From Gamarada debralockiae (lineage: Eukaryota > Ascomycota > Leotiomycetes > Helotiales > Hyphodiscaceae), in NCBI GenBank assembly GCA_002803225.1, contig NXFV01000160.1, positions 1-54,820 of the forward strand: a stretch of DNA of 54,820 nucleotides, read 5' to 3'. Shown here one piece after another: positions 10,770 through 22,885 of the stretch. A program made the translations under genes and the position numbers. The notes under the pieces are model-generated. The model was not told the origin of the DNA. It searched no databases and was given only the letters and a program-made list of their open reading frames with translations. How positions within the stretch are numbered: the stretch's first letter is position 1; each line of letters begins with the position of its first letter.

Positions 10770-11832
10770 GAGAGGCTTAGGAGAGAAGAGGGTTTCGAGA
10801 ATTTGACTCTTTATCTCTTTTGTGATGAAGGAACTATATTAGGCTGCTTTTCGGAGAACCTAACCAACGTCGAACCTATTGATGTCGTAGCAGTATTCAT
10901 TTTAGCTTATGACTGTCAGCTATCTAACCTGCTCCACTGAATATACGCCTAGGCAACGACCAAAATATTTGCCTCTGCTTTGTCCCTGTTGCTGCATCTT
11001 GTGCTCTAACTCAACTGGCTGAACGGCGATCATGTCTCATTTCTATATATCCCTCTAGCGAGCGAGCTGCTGCACGAACTACAAAGAATCAAGGTCCAAG
11101 GCCGTCAGCCTAATCTCCTAATAGTCTGTCAACCTTACAATTGAAACATTCTGAGGCAGTGCTTATAGGAGCTATATAATTGGTACTAAGTCTTTGATTT
11201 TGACCTCCTAATAGTATATCCACCAAATCACGCGGCCAACCAGGCAAATTCTTATGGCGTAAGCACATTCTAATATTATCTCATTCGAGATTCGGGGTAT
11301 TTATAAATAAGCCGTCTTATTCACGACTAAGACACGCATCTTGATTGAAGCGTTAGGGTTATAAGTAAGACATTTCCTCGGTTTTTAAATATAGTATAAA
11401 ATAAGTGGTGGCCTTATCAGAACTACTATCTATAATCTAGCGCACTGCCCTCTAAGGTATCATTCAGTGTACTAGCCTCTGTAATTCAGCACACTACCCG
11501 CTCTACCTATAAGTTAGTATATAGCTCCCTATAAGTTAGCCTTCTGCTTCTGTAATACAACTCATCTCTGTAGTTCAGCGTACTAACCTTTGTAATTATG
11601 GCACTTAGAGAATTTTCCGGGCATTTCTAGGCTTAGCGTGGCCGCTTCCGTATTAGGAAACCAGTCGCTCTTATCACTTCAAAATTCTAAAATAATAAAA
11701 AACTACTACAACTTACAATCTAAAAATCATAAAGCGTCGAAAAAGAAATATTGTTCCATAGGCCTTTTTAGGTTACTATAAAATGGTGGTTAGGCTCTAA
11801 TAGGGCTTCTTGCAGCATCTGCACATCGCAAA
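10770..11832. other. Intergenic, AT-rich with degenerate repeats
   Basis: No gene was recognised between the transporter and the convergent SDR gene. It contains the degenerate repeat cluster listed at 11428-11605. Confidence 0.4.
11428..11605. repeat. Degenerate short repeat cluster
   Basis: Related words recur: TAATCTAGCGCACTGCC, CATTCAGTGTACTAGCC, TAATTCAGCACACTACC and TAGTTCAGCGTACTAACC, with two copies of CTATAAGTTAG between. This looks like an old tandem repeat or a mutated transposon remnant. Confidence 0.35.
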
Positions 11833-12746
11833 CTATCTTGCCATCCAGCCTCCATCAATGGTCAATATGTGGCCAGTGACATACGCACCGCCACTACCGC
11901 ACAGATATACTGCTGCTGCCTTGAAATCCTCAGGCTTGGCCCACCTACCGGCCGGAATTCGCTCGTTGATGCTACGCAGCCGTTCGGGGTCATTCAGCAG
12001 CGGCTTGGTCAGATCCGTCACAACATATCCTGGTGCGATCGCGTTGACCGTAATACCCTGACCAGCCCATTCGTTACTTAGCGACTTTGTGAGTTGTGTG
12101 ACAGCACCCTTGGAGGCTGCGTAGCCAGCCACATACAAGCTGCCTTGGAACGAAAGTAGGGAGCCAAAGTTGATTATGCTCCCGCGTCTTCCTGAGGCTG
12201 GAAGAGGTTGTGCAAGCATGTGGGCGCCGACGTCGCGGCACAGGGCAAACGTGGCATTGAGGTTTACTTGCATTATCTATACAGCTGGTGTTAGCAACGC
12301 AATTTATTTCTCCGCAATTATATGTACGGTAAACCAAAGACGTACCTCGTTCCAGTCGTTGTCGGGGAACTGGTGGCTGATGTGACGTTTGTTTATCCCT
12401 GCACAGTTGATCAGGATCTGGATAATATGGCCATCGTTCACGATGGCGGTTACGATGTTGGCTACTGATGCCGGCGACGAGAGATCGGCCGTGTAAATAG
12501 TTGCTTTCCGGCCTAGATCCTCGACGGCCTTTTTCGTTTCAAGATTCGAGAGGTCACGCTTGGGAGAAGTCAGCGGGGACTTGTGCCATCTAGCCTCGAA
12601 TGGATGCGCACCTGGACAAGAATAATGTCTGCGCCAGCTTCTGCCAGCGCTAGAGTCACAGCCTGGCCAATACCCCGCGTTCCACCTGTGATGAGCGCTG
12701 TCTGGCCAGCCAGGGAGAACATGCTGAGTACTGATGCTTGAGCCAT
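11833..12746 (-). CDS. Short-chain dehydrogenase, KduD-like (2-deoxy-D-gluconate dehydrogenase type)
   Basis: Exons at 12746-12612, 12558-12346 and 12276-11833, with introns of 53 and 69 bases, give 263 residues, normal for a classical SDR. It shows the NAD(P)-binding TGGTRGIGQ near residue 20, NCAGIN, the catalytic Ser in FGSLLSF, the YAASKGA Tyr/Lys pair, [11 protein letters not shown], and a C-terminal [26 protein letters not shown] and the DGGW end resemble KduD-type enzymes, which oxidise 2-keto-3-deoxygluconate or gluconate derivatives in uronate catabolism; the substrate is inferred only. It faces the transporter and is divergent from the shikimate-dehydrogenase-like gene. Confidence 0.88.
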
Positions 12747-13143
12747 TGCAATGAAGTGGCCGATGAGCGAGTGAGAAGAGAGAATGAGAACGAGAAAGAA
12801 GAAGGTGAAGATGAAAATAATCCCCTTTCCTCGGCCATGTCAACTATATGTTATTGTACCCCGCAGATAAAATACATTTTCTCAACGCATACTAGACAGT
12901 TCGGCTGAACAACATCCCAATCAGTCACAGGGCCGGTCGGTTGAGACTTCTTCCGATGGCGCCCCAGAAATGCAAATCCCGGGATTCTACAATCCCCACA
13001 CGTGGGGTATTCATGCGAATATCTCTCGTGGGTGTACTTTAAGATACCTACCTAACTTTAAGACATCTAATTCCCTACTCTTATGGAAGGATCTCAGCTA
13101 TTGCAACTCGAGTTCTATCAGTACGTCTTTACTGCTCTTCATC
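12747..13143. promoter_or_regulatory. Shared divergent promoter, SDR / shikimate-dehydrogenase-like gene
   Basis: 397 bases separate the start codons of two head-to-head metabolic genes, so control elements are probably shared. No known binding site was identified with certainty. Confidence 0.5.
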
Positions 13144-14085
13144 ATGACCTCAAAAGATTCCAATCTCTTTGATGAGGAGCAAATCCCGCCTCGGAACTTT
13201 TTTATTTTTGGTCAGGGCATTTCTTTCAGCTTGTCTCCAACAATTCACAACGCCTCCTTCCGCTACCTCAACCTACCTTACACCTATGACATCCATGAAG
13301 CAGCAACAATCGATGAGCTCTCCCCTCTGATATTCTCTCCGAATTTTGGAGGGGCCAGCATTACGACACCTCACAAAATCGGAATCATGAAATTCTGCTC
13401 CTCGATATCTGAACACGCAAAGAACATCGGCGCAGTCAACACTCTAATTCGGGATGAAACTGAGAGCACCGCCAATGGCAACGTGATCAGAGGAGATAAT
13501 ACTGACTGGAAGGGACTCTTTGGGGTGTTGGAACAGCGAGTAGAGAAGCTGTCAAACAAGCAGTTGAAGACTGCGCTTGTGATAGGAGCAGGAGGTGCTT
13601 CCAGAGCAGCTTTGTATGCCCTGCACCAATTCGGCTGCGAGACCATCTATCTCAGTAATCGCACACGGGCAACAGCAGAAGAAATCGCTCAGAGCTTTGC
13701 TTTCCTCTTCAAGATTACTGTTGTGGACACACTTGAAGATTTCTCAAAAGGCGGACACGTCGCTCCAGATAACCTCATCGCTCCAGATATTATCATCGGC
13801 ACGATACCTGCCGATAAGACGACGATTGATTCTTTCCCTCGGGCTCTCTTCGCTAAGCCAGAGGGGGTGTGTGTGGACATGTCCTATAATCCACGGTATA
13901 CACCCCTCTTAGCTGCAACAGATCGATATGGGGAAGGCAGATGGGGAACTGCTTCGGGAATCGATGTTTTGCTGGAACAAGCTTTTACCCAGTTTTGGCT
14001 GTTTACTGGGAGGCAGGCACCAAGGGAGGTAATGTGGCATGCAGTCAACAAGGCGGATGAGGAGAAGAAGGCTTTGGATAAGTGA
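13144..14085 (+). CDS. Stand-alone shikimate/quinate dehydrogenase-like enzyme
   Basis: A single exon of 313 residues. I chose the ATG at 13144 (MTSKDSN) because the open frame upstream has no family similarity. It has the shikimate-binding SLSPTIHN, the catalytic Lys in TTPHK, GAVNTL, the catalytic Asp in GDNTDWKG, a Rossmann GAGGASRAA, an SNRT segment that usually indicates NADP use, and DMSYNPRYTPLL followed by EQAFTQF. In fungi the pathway enzyme is normally a domain of pentafunctional AROM, so a stand-alone copy suggests quinate/shikimate catabolism or a secondary pathway. The sequence looks more like the AROM domain than QutB (from memory). It may form a small cluster with the SDR and transporter. 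Confidence 0.85.
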   Translation: MTSKDSNLFDEEQIPPRNFFIFGQGISFSLSPTIHNASFRYLNLPYTYDIHEAATIDELSPLIFSPNFGGASITTPHKIGIMKFCSSISEHAKNIGAVNTLIRDETESTANGNVIRGDNTDWKGLFGVLEQRVEKLSNKQLKTALVIGAGGASRAALYALHQFGCETIYLSNRTRATAEEIAQSFAFLFKITVVDTLEDFSKGGHVAPDNLIAPDIIIGTIPADKTTIDSFPRALFAKPEGVCVDMSYNPRYTPLLAATDRYGEGRWGTASGIDVLLEQAFTQFWLFTGRQAPREVMWHAVNKADEEKKALDK

Positions 14086-15468
14086 ATGACGACTGGATGG
14101 ATTAAGTCACGAGGTTCTACCTGTATTACACTGCCTTGTTTAAACTTAATTTCAGGCTCTCTCGGCTTTCTCTTTTAGACTACATTTTATACATTTTATT
14201 TAACTCTTAAGTACCTTTTAATGTTTAGACTAATAAGATAAATAGATGTAAAATCATTAAGGTTTTTACTCCCTAAAAAAATATAAATACTATAAATACT
14301 ATAACATTCTTTAAGTCTAACTATTATACATTAATTAATTTAGTTTAAATTATTTATAAAACATGATTGATTTTTATTTATTTATTAATCATACTGATTG
14401 ATTTTTCTTACGCCATTCGACCGTAAGGGTCATGCGGAACTTCTACTACTTCACATCCTCAGGAAACCTCGCCAGACAAAACCTGAGAGCCGCCAGTTAA
14501 CTTCTATCTATAGGGGTCTATACACTGTCTATGTTCTATAGTATAGTCTACAGTAAGGAAAGATCTCCTTAGCGGGCTCTAGTTTTCTATTAGCTGGAAG
14601 GATTCGAGCATTTCTCTAACAAATTTGTTCTTTCCCTTTGCGTCTTTTCTTAGACGGCTGGGCCCTTGACAAGGACTCTCCGGCGTCTCGCTTACTATTA
14701 ACCGCGATACGTCTCCTGCCAAGGCTGTCCTTAGAATAGACACCCCGTAGGCAGGGGCCTGTCTAGGCCTTATAGACCCTGACCCCGCGCCTACTAACTA
14801 GGGAGAAGCCCTAGTGGTTCAAGGTAGAGCAGCAGCTCTTGTAGGTTGGTTCCCTTGAGCCTAAGGCTCTTGGAACCTGACGGGTCCCGGCATACGCCTG
14901 TCTCGCATCCTCTCCTCTCTTCTTACGCTCCGGGCAGCTCCTTGACCACGCTGGGTGATAGAAGGAGTGTAGAGGGGTGGAAGGATAAAACTGCATTGCT
15001 TCGGAAAGAGGTACGGGCGTTTGCGTGGGAAATCAGCAGCGCAGAATGGATGGTATTTCATGAGTTGCTGGGTATATGAGCTTTCCGATAGCGTCACATC
15101 GGCGGATCTGGCGAGCTTCTGGGGCTGGATTCGGTCACACTTGAAACTCCGCATCATACTACAGCTTTTATTTTCTCTGGGATAGACTTTTACCGAATAT
15201 AACTTTCATTTCAGACACTTAGCCTTGCTAAATCTGTAACTGCAATCCAAATCGCAGCATTTTTATGATCAAATGTGTGCTGCCCTTCACGCTGCTCGAA
15301 ACGGAAATGCTCCCATTTGCGCAAGAGGGATATTACAACACCACTGGTATGCGTTTTGGAGCGGATCGTTCAAGAAAACCAGCGATTTGACGCCTTTATT
15401 TATTCCCTGAGTACCACTATGAATCAACCCTGTATAAATCCATCCGTAGAAACCGTGGTATCGAAAGC
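14086..15468. other. Intergenic, very AT-rich then mixed composition
   Basis: 14150-14410 is extremely AT-rich with short direct repeats (ATACTATAAAT; TGATTGATTTTT twice), resembling a RIP-mutated element relic. 14410-15468 has ordinary composition, short unrelated ORFs and nothing I can name. Confidence 0.4.
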
Positions 15469-16022
15469 TCAACTGAGAAGTACCAGAATGACCGAATCTC
15501 CCCTCAAGAACCTAAACACAAGGTTAGCCTCTCTCCTCAAAATATTTCTTCCAACCCACTGGTTGCTCAAACCGAGTTGTCCCCTCCCTAAGCAGAAATC
15601 AAACTCACATCTTACTAATAAAGCGATCCTTGTTCACTGGTCTTCCCTTCTTTCCAGCACTGGTTCTCGGTGTCTCCGTCCACATTTCCTTCACGTTCTC
15701 CAACACCATATTGCAGTGTCTATCGAACGCCTTCACGCGAGCAAGCAGCTTTCTGTTGTTTCGGCATGAAATGAGGACTTGGGCGTGGGATCGAACGGCG
15801 GTTTGGAGGATCGAGAGCGGGCCGGAGGTGAATTCATGCTCTTCGAGTTGGGCGATCTCATATTCTCTGTTTTGGAGGTCAGTATAAAATTTGTGGTCGT
15901 ACGACTGGCGATGAACGTACGTGAGTTCGCTTCGTGGCTTTGCCAACAGTTCTCTGCGAGTATATTAGCATAAACACCAGCAATAGATGGATCAAGACTT
16001 ACGTGATCTTAACGTCCGCCAT
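15469..16022 (-). CDS. SMD2: Small nuclear ribonucleoprotein SmD2
   Basis: Four exons (16022-16003, 15953-15921, 15866-15609, 15511-15469) give 117 residues, the usual SmD2 length. The start [17 protein letters not shown] leads into the Sm fold: [10 protein letters not shown], the Sm1 motif with [35 protein letters not shown], the characteristic basic [16 protein letters not shown] insert, and Sm2 [13 protein letters not shown]. SmD2 pairs with SmD1 in the heptameric Sm ring on U1, U2, U4 and U5 snRNAs, so it is an essential nuclear splicing factor. The first two exons are very short (20 and 33 bases). It is divergent from the hydrolase gene, 228 bases away. Confidence 0.95.
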
Positions 16023-16250
16023 GGTTGTGGTTGTTTTGGATAATCTGATACTTTTTCCCTGCCTCACGAAGCTGTCAAAAGACGGAAATCGCGATATTCC
16101 AAAAGTGGACTAGCGGATAGTTTATTTTGCGAGCCCGATGTTGATCCGAGCTCCGAGGTCATGGCCAAAGTTTGAAGACGTACTTTAGATGGCTAGTTGT
16201 TACTCCGCATTCTTTTAGTGACAACCCATTTTCATTGCACTTCTTTCTTA
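16023..16250. promoter_or_regulatory. Divergent promoter, SMD2 / EHD3-type gene
   Basis: Only 228 bases separate the two head-to-head start codons, so the core promoters must lie back to back. No clear TATA element is visible. Confidence 0.5.
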
Positions 16251-17818
16251 ATGTTTGCAAGATCGTTTTGTAGTAGAGCTGGAACGGCGGTGCGCTGTAG
16301 CTCGAGTCGTGCAGCAATGCCTTTGAGAGCAAAAGTTACGAACCCTGCTTTTGCAGGAAAGGCACAGGTGAGGAGCTTTGGATGCAATTGGAGAGCACAG
16401 TGCTAATGAGATGGCAGATGGCTACAGCTTCGCGGCCGGATGAAAACTCAGATTCCGAACCGTATGTGATTAAGGAGAGGCCTGGGGATGAGCCGGAAGA
16501 TGTCCTTTTCAACAGCCATTTTGGTGTCCGGACAATCGAACTCAATCGACCGAAGAAACTTCATTCCCTCAATGGATCTATGATTCGGAAAATCGTACCG
16601 AGATTACAAGAATGGGCGAAGTCGGATATGGCGAATGTGGTGATCATCAAAGGGACAGGTCCAAAGGCATTTTGTGCGGGTGGAGATGTTACGACCCTCG
16701 CGGAGGACAATACCAAGGGAGAGAAGGGGCAGAAGAAGTCGATTGCTTATTTTGGCCTCGAATACAAGCTGGACCATTTGATTGCAACATACACGAAGCC
16801 GTACGTCGCATTTATCGATGGGATAACTATGGGTGGTGGGGTTGGCCTGAGTCTGCATGCACCATTTCGAATAGCTACGGAGAGGACGGTTTTTGCCATG
16901 CCGGAAACCACAATCGGGTTCTTCCCGGATGTTGGAGCTTCGTTCTTCTTGCCTCGGATGAACGGTGCTGTTGGAACATATCTTGCTTTGACCAGCGAGA
17001 GATTGAAGGGTGCCAACGTATTCTATGCTGGTGTTGCTACACATTACATCCACTCTACTTCCCTACCAGCTCTTGAGCACCGTTTAGCAGAACTTCGATT
17101 CAAGGACTACGATTCATTACAAGACCGATTGCAGCTCATCGATGCTACCATTGAGGAGTTTTGCACTGGATTGCCACACGATGAACCCATGCTCATCAAG
17201 GGAGAGATGCGGAACGCTATTGATCGGTGCTTCAGCAAGAACAATGTTGCCGAGATCATTGCCGCGTTAAAAGCCGAGGCGGGAGAGACTAAGGAATGGG
17301 CGGAAAAGACCCTTGCCACCCTGTACCAACGATCACCCACCAGCGTTTACGTGACTCTTCGTCAGATGCGTCTTGGTAAAAACTGGTCGATCGCGGAGAC
17401 GTTCCAAAGAGAACATCAAATTGCGGCGAAGTTCATGGCACACCCAGATTTCACTGAGGGTGTATATGCACTCCTGATCCGGAAAGATGGCAAACCAAAC
17501 TGGCAGCCTGCTTCGCTCGAGGACATCAAGCCTGAGGACAACATCGCGGACCCTTTCTTCAAGGTTGAAGGAGAGAATCGATTGCGTTTGCTGAACGACA
17601 TTGATTACAAGGAGTACCCACATCAGCAATTTAGCATTCCACGGGAGGTTGATGTTGAAAGAGTCGTTAGACAGGGTGAGATGAGTCGCAAGTCGGTTGC
17701 GAACTTTTTCGTCCAGCAAAGACGAGGAAAGCAAGGGATTTCGAAGGTTGTTGGGGAGATATTGGAGAGAAAGACGAAAATCGAAGACGACAAGCTTGTT
17801 TGGATTGATAGTGCATAG
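16251..17818 (+). CDS. EHD3: 3-hydroxyisobutyryl-CoA hydrolase, mitochondrial
   Basis: Exons 16251-16367 and 16418-17818 give 505 residues. Exon 1 encodes an Arg/Ser/Ala-rich mitochondrial presequence (MFARSFCSRAGTAVRC...). The 50-base intron has a TGCTAATGA branch site. The crotonase fold is clear: TIELNRPKKLHSLN, KGTGPKAFCAGGDVTTL (oxyanion hole), DGITMGGGVGLS, and the catalytic Glu in MPETTIGFFPDVG. The C-terminal half is the HIBCH-specific extension (QRSPTSVYVTLRQMRLG). It removes CoA from 3-hydroxyisobutyryl-CoA in valine breakdown. The yeast homologue is Ehd3. The length matches the family. Confidence 0.93.
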
Positions 17819-18670
17819 TGACAGGTCAAGGATTACGACATATAGTGGACAGTATGAATTGTACGATAGTTGTGTGGCGACATATGGGCTATCGGATGAT
17901 GCGGAACTTCTGTGAAGGTTGATAAATTAGCGGTCGCAAAAGATGAAAATCAAAAGCATCAAGTTGAACGAAAGGAGTAATCATGTGATGTACAGTACTG
18001 ATGTGCAAGTGGTGGCCTATGAGGCAAAAGGGGCTGAGTCATGGAGTTTAGGCGGGATATCTATGAAATCCTTTTTAGGAGCATATAAAAAGGACCCAAC
18101 GCCCCCGCTCTTCTTCGGAGTATGAATCATTCATTCAACCTGGACTGTGTGTGTGCTGGCTTTCGATCTTACATTTGAGATACAGTACGGGGAACGATAG
18201 TCCCACTAGCGCAAAATAAACTCCTGTCGCCTAATCAAAATACGCCTTACTATAAACGTCTTGGCCTACTTTCCGTCACGCCAAACGCCGCTTCGTGTCG
18301 ATTGGTCGATGAGAGCTTCAGTCAACAATTCAAGAGTACTTTGAAATCGACAAACCTCACTTCAACTCTGTACTCCACCAAGCCAATTAATCTTGGAGAC
18401 GAGTTTGGTATTCTGCATATTCAGTTTAACAAGCGATACTTTACATAATTCTCGTCGAAAACTGCCACGATTGTCAATCGACATTCTCACACGCGTTCGT
18501 ACCTCGCGAGCGACGCGAGCATGGTACCCGCCTCCAGAATTCTTCTTCGAGTCGACTTATGAGACTCCACTTCCTCTCTATGACTTCAATATTCTTTCAA
18601 TAACCTTGAGGGAGATTCAACATACATCCACAACTATTTATTTTGGCATTGCGGCCAGTAAAGGTTCGCA
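17819..18670. other. Intergenic; promoter of the GATA-type gene
   Basis: No gene was recognised. It includes the hydrolase 3' end and the presumed promoter and leader of the gene at 18671. A TATAAAAA-like sequence lies near 18084. Confidence 0.4.
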
Positions 18671-21600
18671 ATGTCGTCTCCAGGCTTCCCTCAATGGCAG
18701 ACTCCACAGCCCCAAGGTCCACCCTCCAATGCCAACGACGATGCCGATGAAGATGGAGTATCGATTAGACCGATGAGGCGTATGTATTATGCTTTAATGC
18801 TGAAGTGGTGGGACATAAACTAACTACGTCTCATGTCACAGTCAAAGTTCTCTACACCTTCGACGATCAAAACAAGACCAATTGTCTGGCTCGAGGAAAC
18901 GATATTCTCCAAGTAAAGACTGTCGCCATGGACGAGACCGCTACGATAGGCATAATCGAATTGAAGACTTGCATAGAGCTGGTGGTGCAGAGCAGTCCGG
19001 AGCTCATTGCCAGGCTGGGTCAGGATTACACCATCTATGCGTACGATTATTCCGAATACGATACACCTCTGGTTGGACAAGGAATGCTTTCACGAGCATT
19101 AGCATCATCCTCTCCCACTCCAGACGCTTCATCACAGCAAAACCAGAAGCTCATTACGGGACGCGTTTGCAAAAATATACTTGGGATTTTCAACAATGGA
19201 GTGAAGGAGACTCTTGAGGTCAAGCTGCGGCTCGTCTCTGTTCCTACAGCTATGCAAGGCGAATATGTCAGTCAGATGGAGAAATATAGAGAGGTATCCA
19301 GAGCGGCTGGTTTTGATCCTAATGAATGGGCAGCATTCCTGCAATCAAATCCAGGTCTTGGACAGATGGCTGGAAAAATGGGAGGCACAAATCACACTGG
19401 GACAAGTCGAAGCGGCAGTATAAACATGGAGGTGGTCAACCAGCTCCTCAGTCCTAATTTGTCGCAGTCTCAGATCGACCCTTTCAGCCAAGTAAACGCT
19501 GAGAACTCTGGAAATGAGAGCCGAGGAGGCACATCGAAGGGAGGAAAGGCAAAGAATACGTCACGTCCGTCCTCGAGGGCGTCTGTCAAGAGACCAAGGA
19601 AGCCACGACAGCCCAAGGCTGCAGCAGTCGGTGGAAATACATCTGGCTATGAGGAAGGAACCGATGGTGATGATGGGTCAGTTCCCAAGAAGCGGGCAAA
19701 GATCACCCAGACCGATTGGAACAGCAAATCATCATTTGGCCCAGCCTCTGACTCACTCAGAGTCACTGCGAGCACTGCAGGATCGTTACGCATGTTCCGG
19801 CCAATCGCCATGGCCCCCGATACACCTAGTCATCTACAAGAAATGCCTCGAGCTCCCACACCAGTGCCTGGTATGGTCCAGAGTTCGGCTCGTGATAGAG
19901 CACCATCCCAAAGCGGTCTTCGCCGTAACTCCACAGTATCTCAGAATGGTACACCTCGGCTTTCCCCATACCCACGTCTTGACCCTGCAGGCGGGCAAGG
20001 AGACGAGCTCAGATACTCCATTGAATCGGCGGGTCCCTCTCCAGAACGACAAAGTCCTGCCGACACCCCTCCGGACATCGGCTCCTCTCCCCCTGTGATG
20101 AGGACCGTTTCGCCTTTGCGGTCCAGCCCACCATGCCCTTCGAGCCCCATCTTACCTCAAATGCGTAGAAACGAGACTGATTCAGGGTTCATGAGTGGTA
20201 CCCTGGATGACCTCTTTGGTGAAGACGATGAAACAATGCGTCCTATCGATGAAGAGGACATAGAGACTGTTTCAAAGTATTGCAGACGGGATGTTCCAGC
20301 TCCGACGGAAGAAGTCCATCATGGCTTTGAAATTCAGCAGGAGAATCCTGGTCCGGTGGAGCTGCTTCCTACAAGAATGCCAGTGCATCAGCCACCACCG
20401 AAAGCGAAGCCTGCACCGAAGCCACCCAAGTCTCGAGCTGGGAGTGTAATGTCTGAAGATGGACAGCAAACTCTTCCTCCTTTGAAAAATGGCAGCCGGC
20501 CATCATCTCGTCGTCCCACGCCCCAGCTTCCAGCGACAGATGCTCAAGTGGCCCCAACCCAAGACGAATCACAATATGTAGATACTCAATTTACGCAAAA
20601 CAGCCCTCAGCAGCCTCCGACTCAGGATCCTTCGCAAATTGGTCCGCCCTCCGCCCCCTCCGCCGCTCCCAATTCTCGACCAGCATCAAGAAACATGGCT
20701 CGCACTGCTTCCATGGGCTCGCTGACTCTCCCCACCATTCCCCAAAGCGATCCCGTGCGTCCGCCGTCGAGCCTTCAACGATCACAGACGTGGTCCGAAG
20801 CCCCTCATCCAGCCTCAGAGGCCCCAATGCCCTATATGAATGGTCAGATGGCTATGCCAATGTACCCCCCTCCGGATCCTGCCACTATTGCAGCGGAGTT
20901 GAGTCGCGCCCAAGCGTTGGAAGCGAAAAAGGCAGCAATGAAGCAGAAGTTGGAGAATGCAATTGCAAGTGGGGTGATGCCGCCCTTTTGTAGCAATTGC
21001 GGGGCGATCGAAACGCCGACTTGGCGAAAAGCATGGTCTCAAAACGTGCTGGGAGCCCCGCCGTATTACGAGTATTCCGATGAGCCCGGCAGAGTTACAA
21101 CCATTGTTATACTTGAACGTGATGAGCAAGGAAACCCAACTGCTTACCAACTTATCAAGAAGTTCCTCCTCCCCGAGGAAAACCAGGAAGACTACAATGA
21201 AGTCATTCTGTGCAATCGTAAGTTGTTCAAATACCTCGAGTGCGAGGGTATTACTGACCGTGTTAGCTTGCGGTATTTGGATGTCCAAGTATAAATCTCA
21301 TCGGCCGGAAGAGAAGTGGGAAAGTAATAGAAGTAAGAAAGGCCCCGAGAAGAAGAGAACAGCCCAGCGTCCAGCAAAGCCGAAGAAGCCTAAGAATACT
21401 GGCAATATGAATCCCACCTCCGAGGCGAATTACCCCCAATCTGATATGTACTATCCTCAATCAGAAGCGGTGGGCCCTCCCGAAGACGGCAGTCAAGTGC
21501 AGCAGACTGAACGCCAACGGTCTACAAGTGCTCGTCCCATCAAACGCCTTCATGCGATGACCTCCGATGCAGCCTCAGCAGCATTGAGACGAGCCATTCA

Positions 21601-22492
21601 ATCGAGTCCAGCACGATGGGCAGGAACTGCGCACAGTCCTATTGATGTCGAAGAGGAAGATTTAGGCAGCACCCGGCGGCTGCTATTCCCTTCACCTAGG
21701 AAGGATGGATCACCAAAGGTCTTGGGCGAGCTGGCAACTAATGTTGTAACAATTGCAACCGACTTCCGTTCTCCAAAGGAGGCAGCAGTGGAGGTACCAA
21801 ACAAGGAGAATTGCCCACCTGCGTTAGGTGAAGACGATTGCGATGCTGATATCTTGAAGCTCTTTCGAGAAGAGATGGCTCGGCCAACGACACCAGTTGG
21901 AAAGTCGCCATCTCAGAACCCATTCAAGACTCCAACACGACCGACTCCGAGCCACAGACCGATTACACGAAGTGTCACGAGGTCTATTCAATCTGCGAAC
22001 TCGCCAGGACAGCTACTTCTCTTCCAAAAGACGCCTTCCAAGACCCCAAGCAGTACTATCCGCAGACGGTCGCCCCGGAACCACAATTTCGAGTCACCAT
22101 TCACAGCCACACTCAATCAGATCATGTCCAATGCTAATGAGTGCCACTCACCCTCACGAGGCATGCAACTTGATTTTTCTAATCTGCCTGATTTACCTGA
22201 TTTACCTGTCATGGACGGTACGGCACATCATAACTACAGCCTCGAGGATTTCTTCTCCACCGATGTGCCCATGCCAAGTTCGCCACCTCGAACGAATTTC
22301 CATTTATACGAAGACCCACTTACGATGTCCAACATGAACTGGAACGAGTTCAGCGATTTCGATACGTCGATGCTGGATAATGTCGCTAAGGATGGAGAGG
22401 GCAATGAGGTTGAGGTCAAGAAGGAGCCTGAGGACGAATCTGAAGAATCGACCCAGCCGACTGAGAGTTCGGAGGAGCAACCATCTTCATGA
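18671..22492 (+). CDS. Ams2/Spt21-type GATA transcription factor
   Basis: Exons 18671-18779, 18842-21217 and 21267-22492 give 1,236 residues. The N-terminal domain begins with LKVLYTFDDQNKTNCLAR and continues through GRVCKNILGIFNNGVKETLEV, the Spt21-like module. A long Pro/Ser-rich disordered middle follows, with basic patches such as KRPRKPRQPK. Near residue 770 is a GATA-like zinc finger CSNCGAIETPTWRKAW whose second Cys pair, CNPCG, comes only about 60 residues later and is completed across the last intron. The C-terminus is acidic. The relatives I know (Ams2, Spt21) control histone gene expression; nuclear histone regulation is inferred from that. The next gene, RFA3, is convergent. Confidence 0.88.
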
Positions 22493-22885
22493 GTGCAGCA
22501 TTTGCCTTTTGTTTACGTGTTGCATAGCGTGGTGTTTTGTCTGGATATACGGGGCATGGTTGCATCACAATTGGAGTTTGATCAGCATTTGGGGAGGTCA
22601 ATCACTAGCATTGCTATGAGAACGAGAGAAATCAAACAAATTACTTAGTATTCAAGGTCCCTGATTGAGATGGGACCCTTTTGTGATTTCCATACGTGAT
22701 ACTCGTGCGTTTTACTGAGCTCATTGCATGCCAATACTCTCTCTGCCTTGATCATGCCCATTCCTCTGTTCTATTTCATTCGTATGATGTGCCTTGTGTC
22801 GACATAAACCGCCAAAACCAGATCCGTATGCGCCTCCTTCCTGCCTAGTTATTCCTTCAATCCTTCCTGCTCACTCAGTCCACTC
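22493..22885. other. Convergent 3' spacer
   Basis: 393 bases between two converging genes. It contains only the two 3' ends, with no gene recognised. Confidence 0.5.

Noticed and set aside
12304..12843. 179-codon minus-strand ORF over the SDR gene
   Set aside because: A shifted frame of SDR exons 1 and 2 plus intron; the spliced SDR frame has all catalytic motifs.
14805..14930. Possible tRNA near CCCTAGTGGTTCAAGG
   Set aside because: A GGTTCAA-like word is present but no acceptor or anticodon stems can be formed around it.
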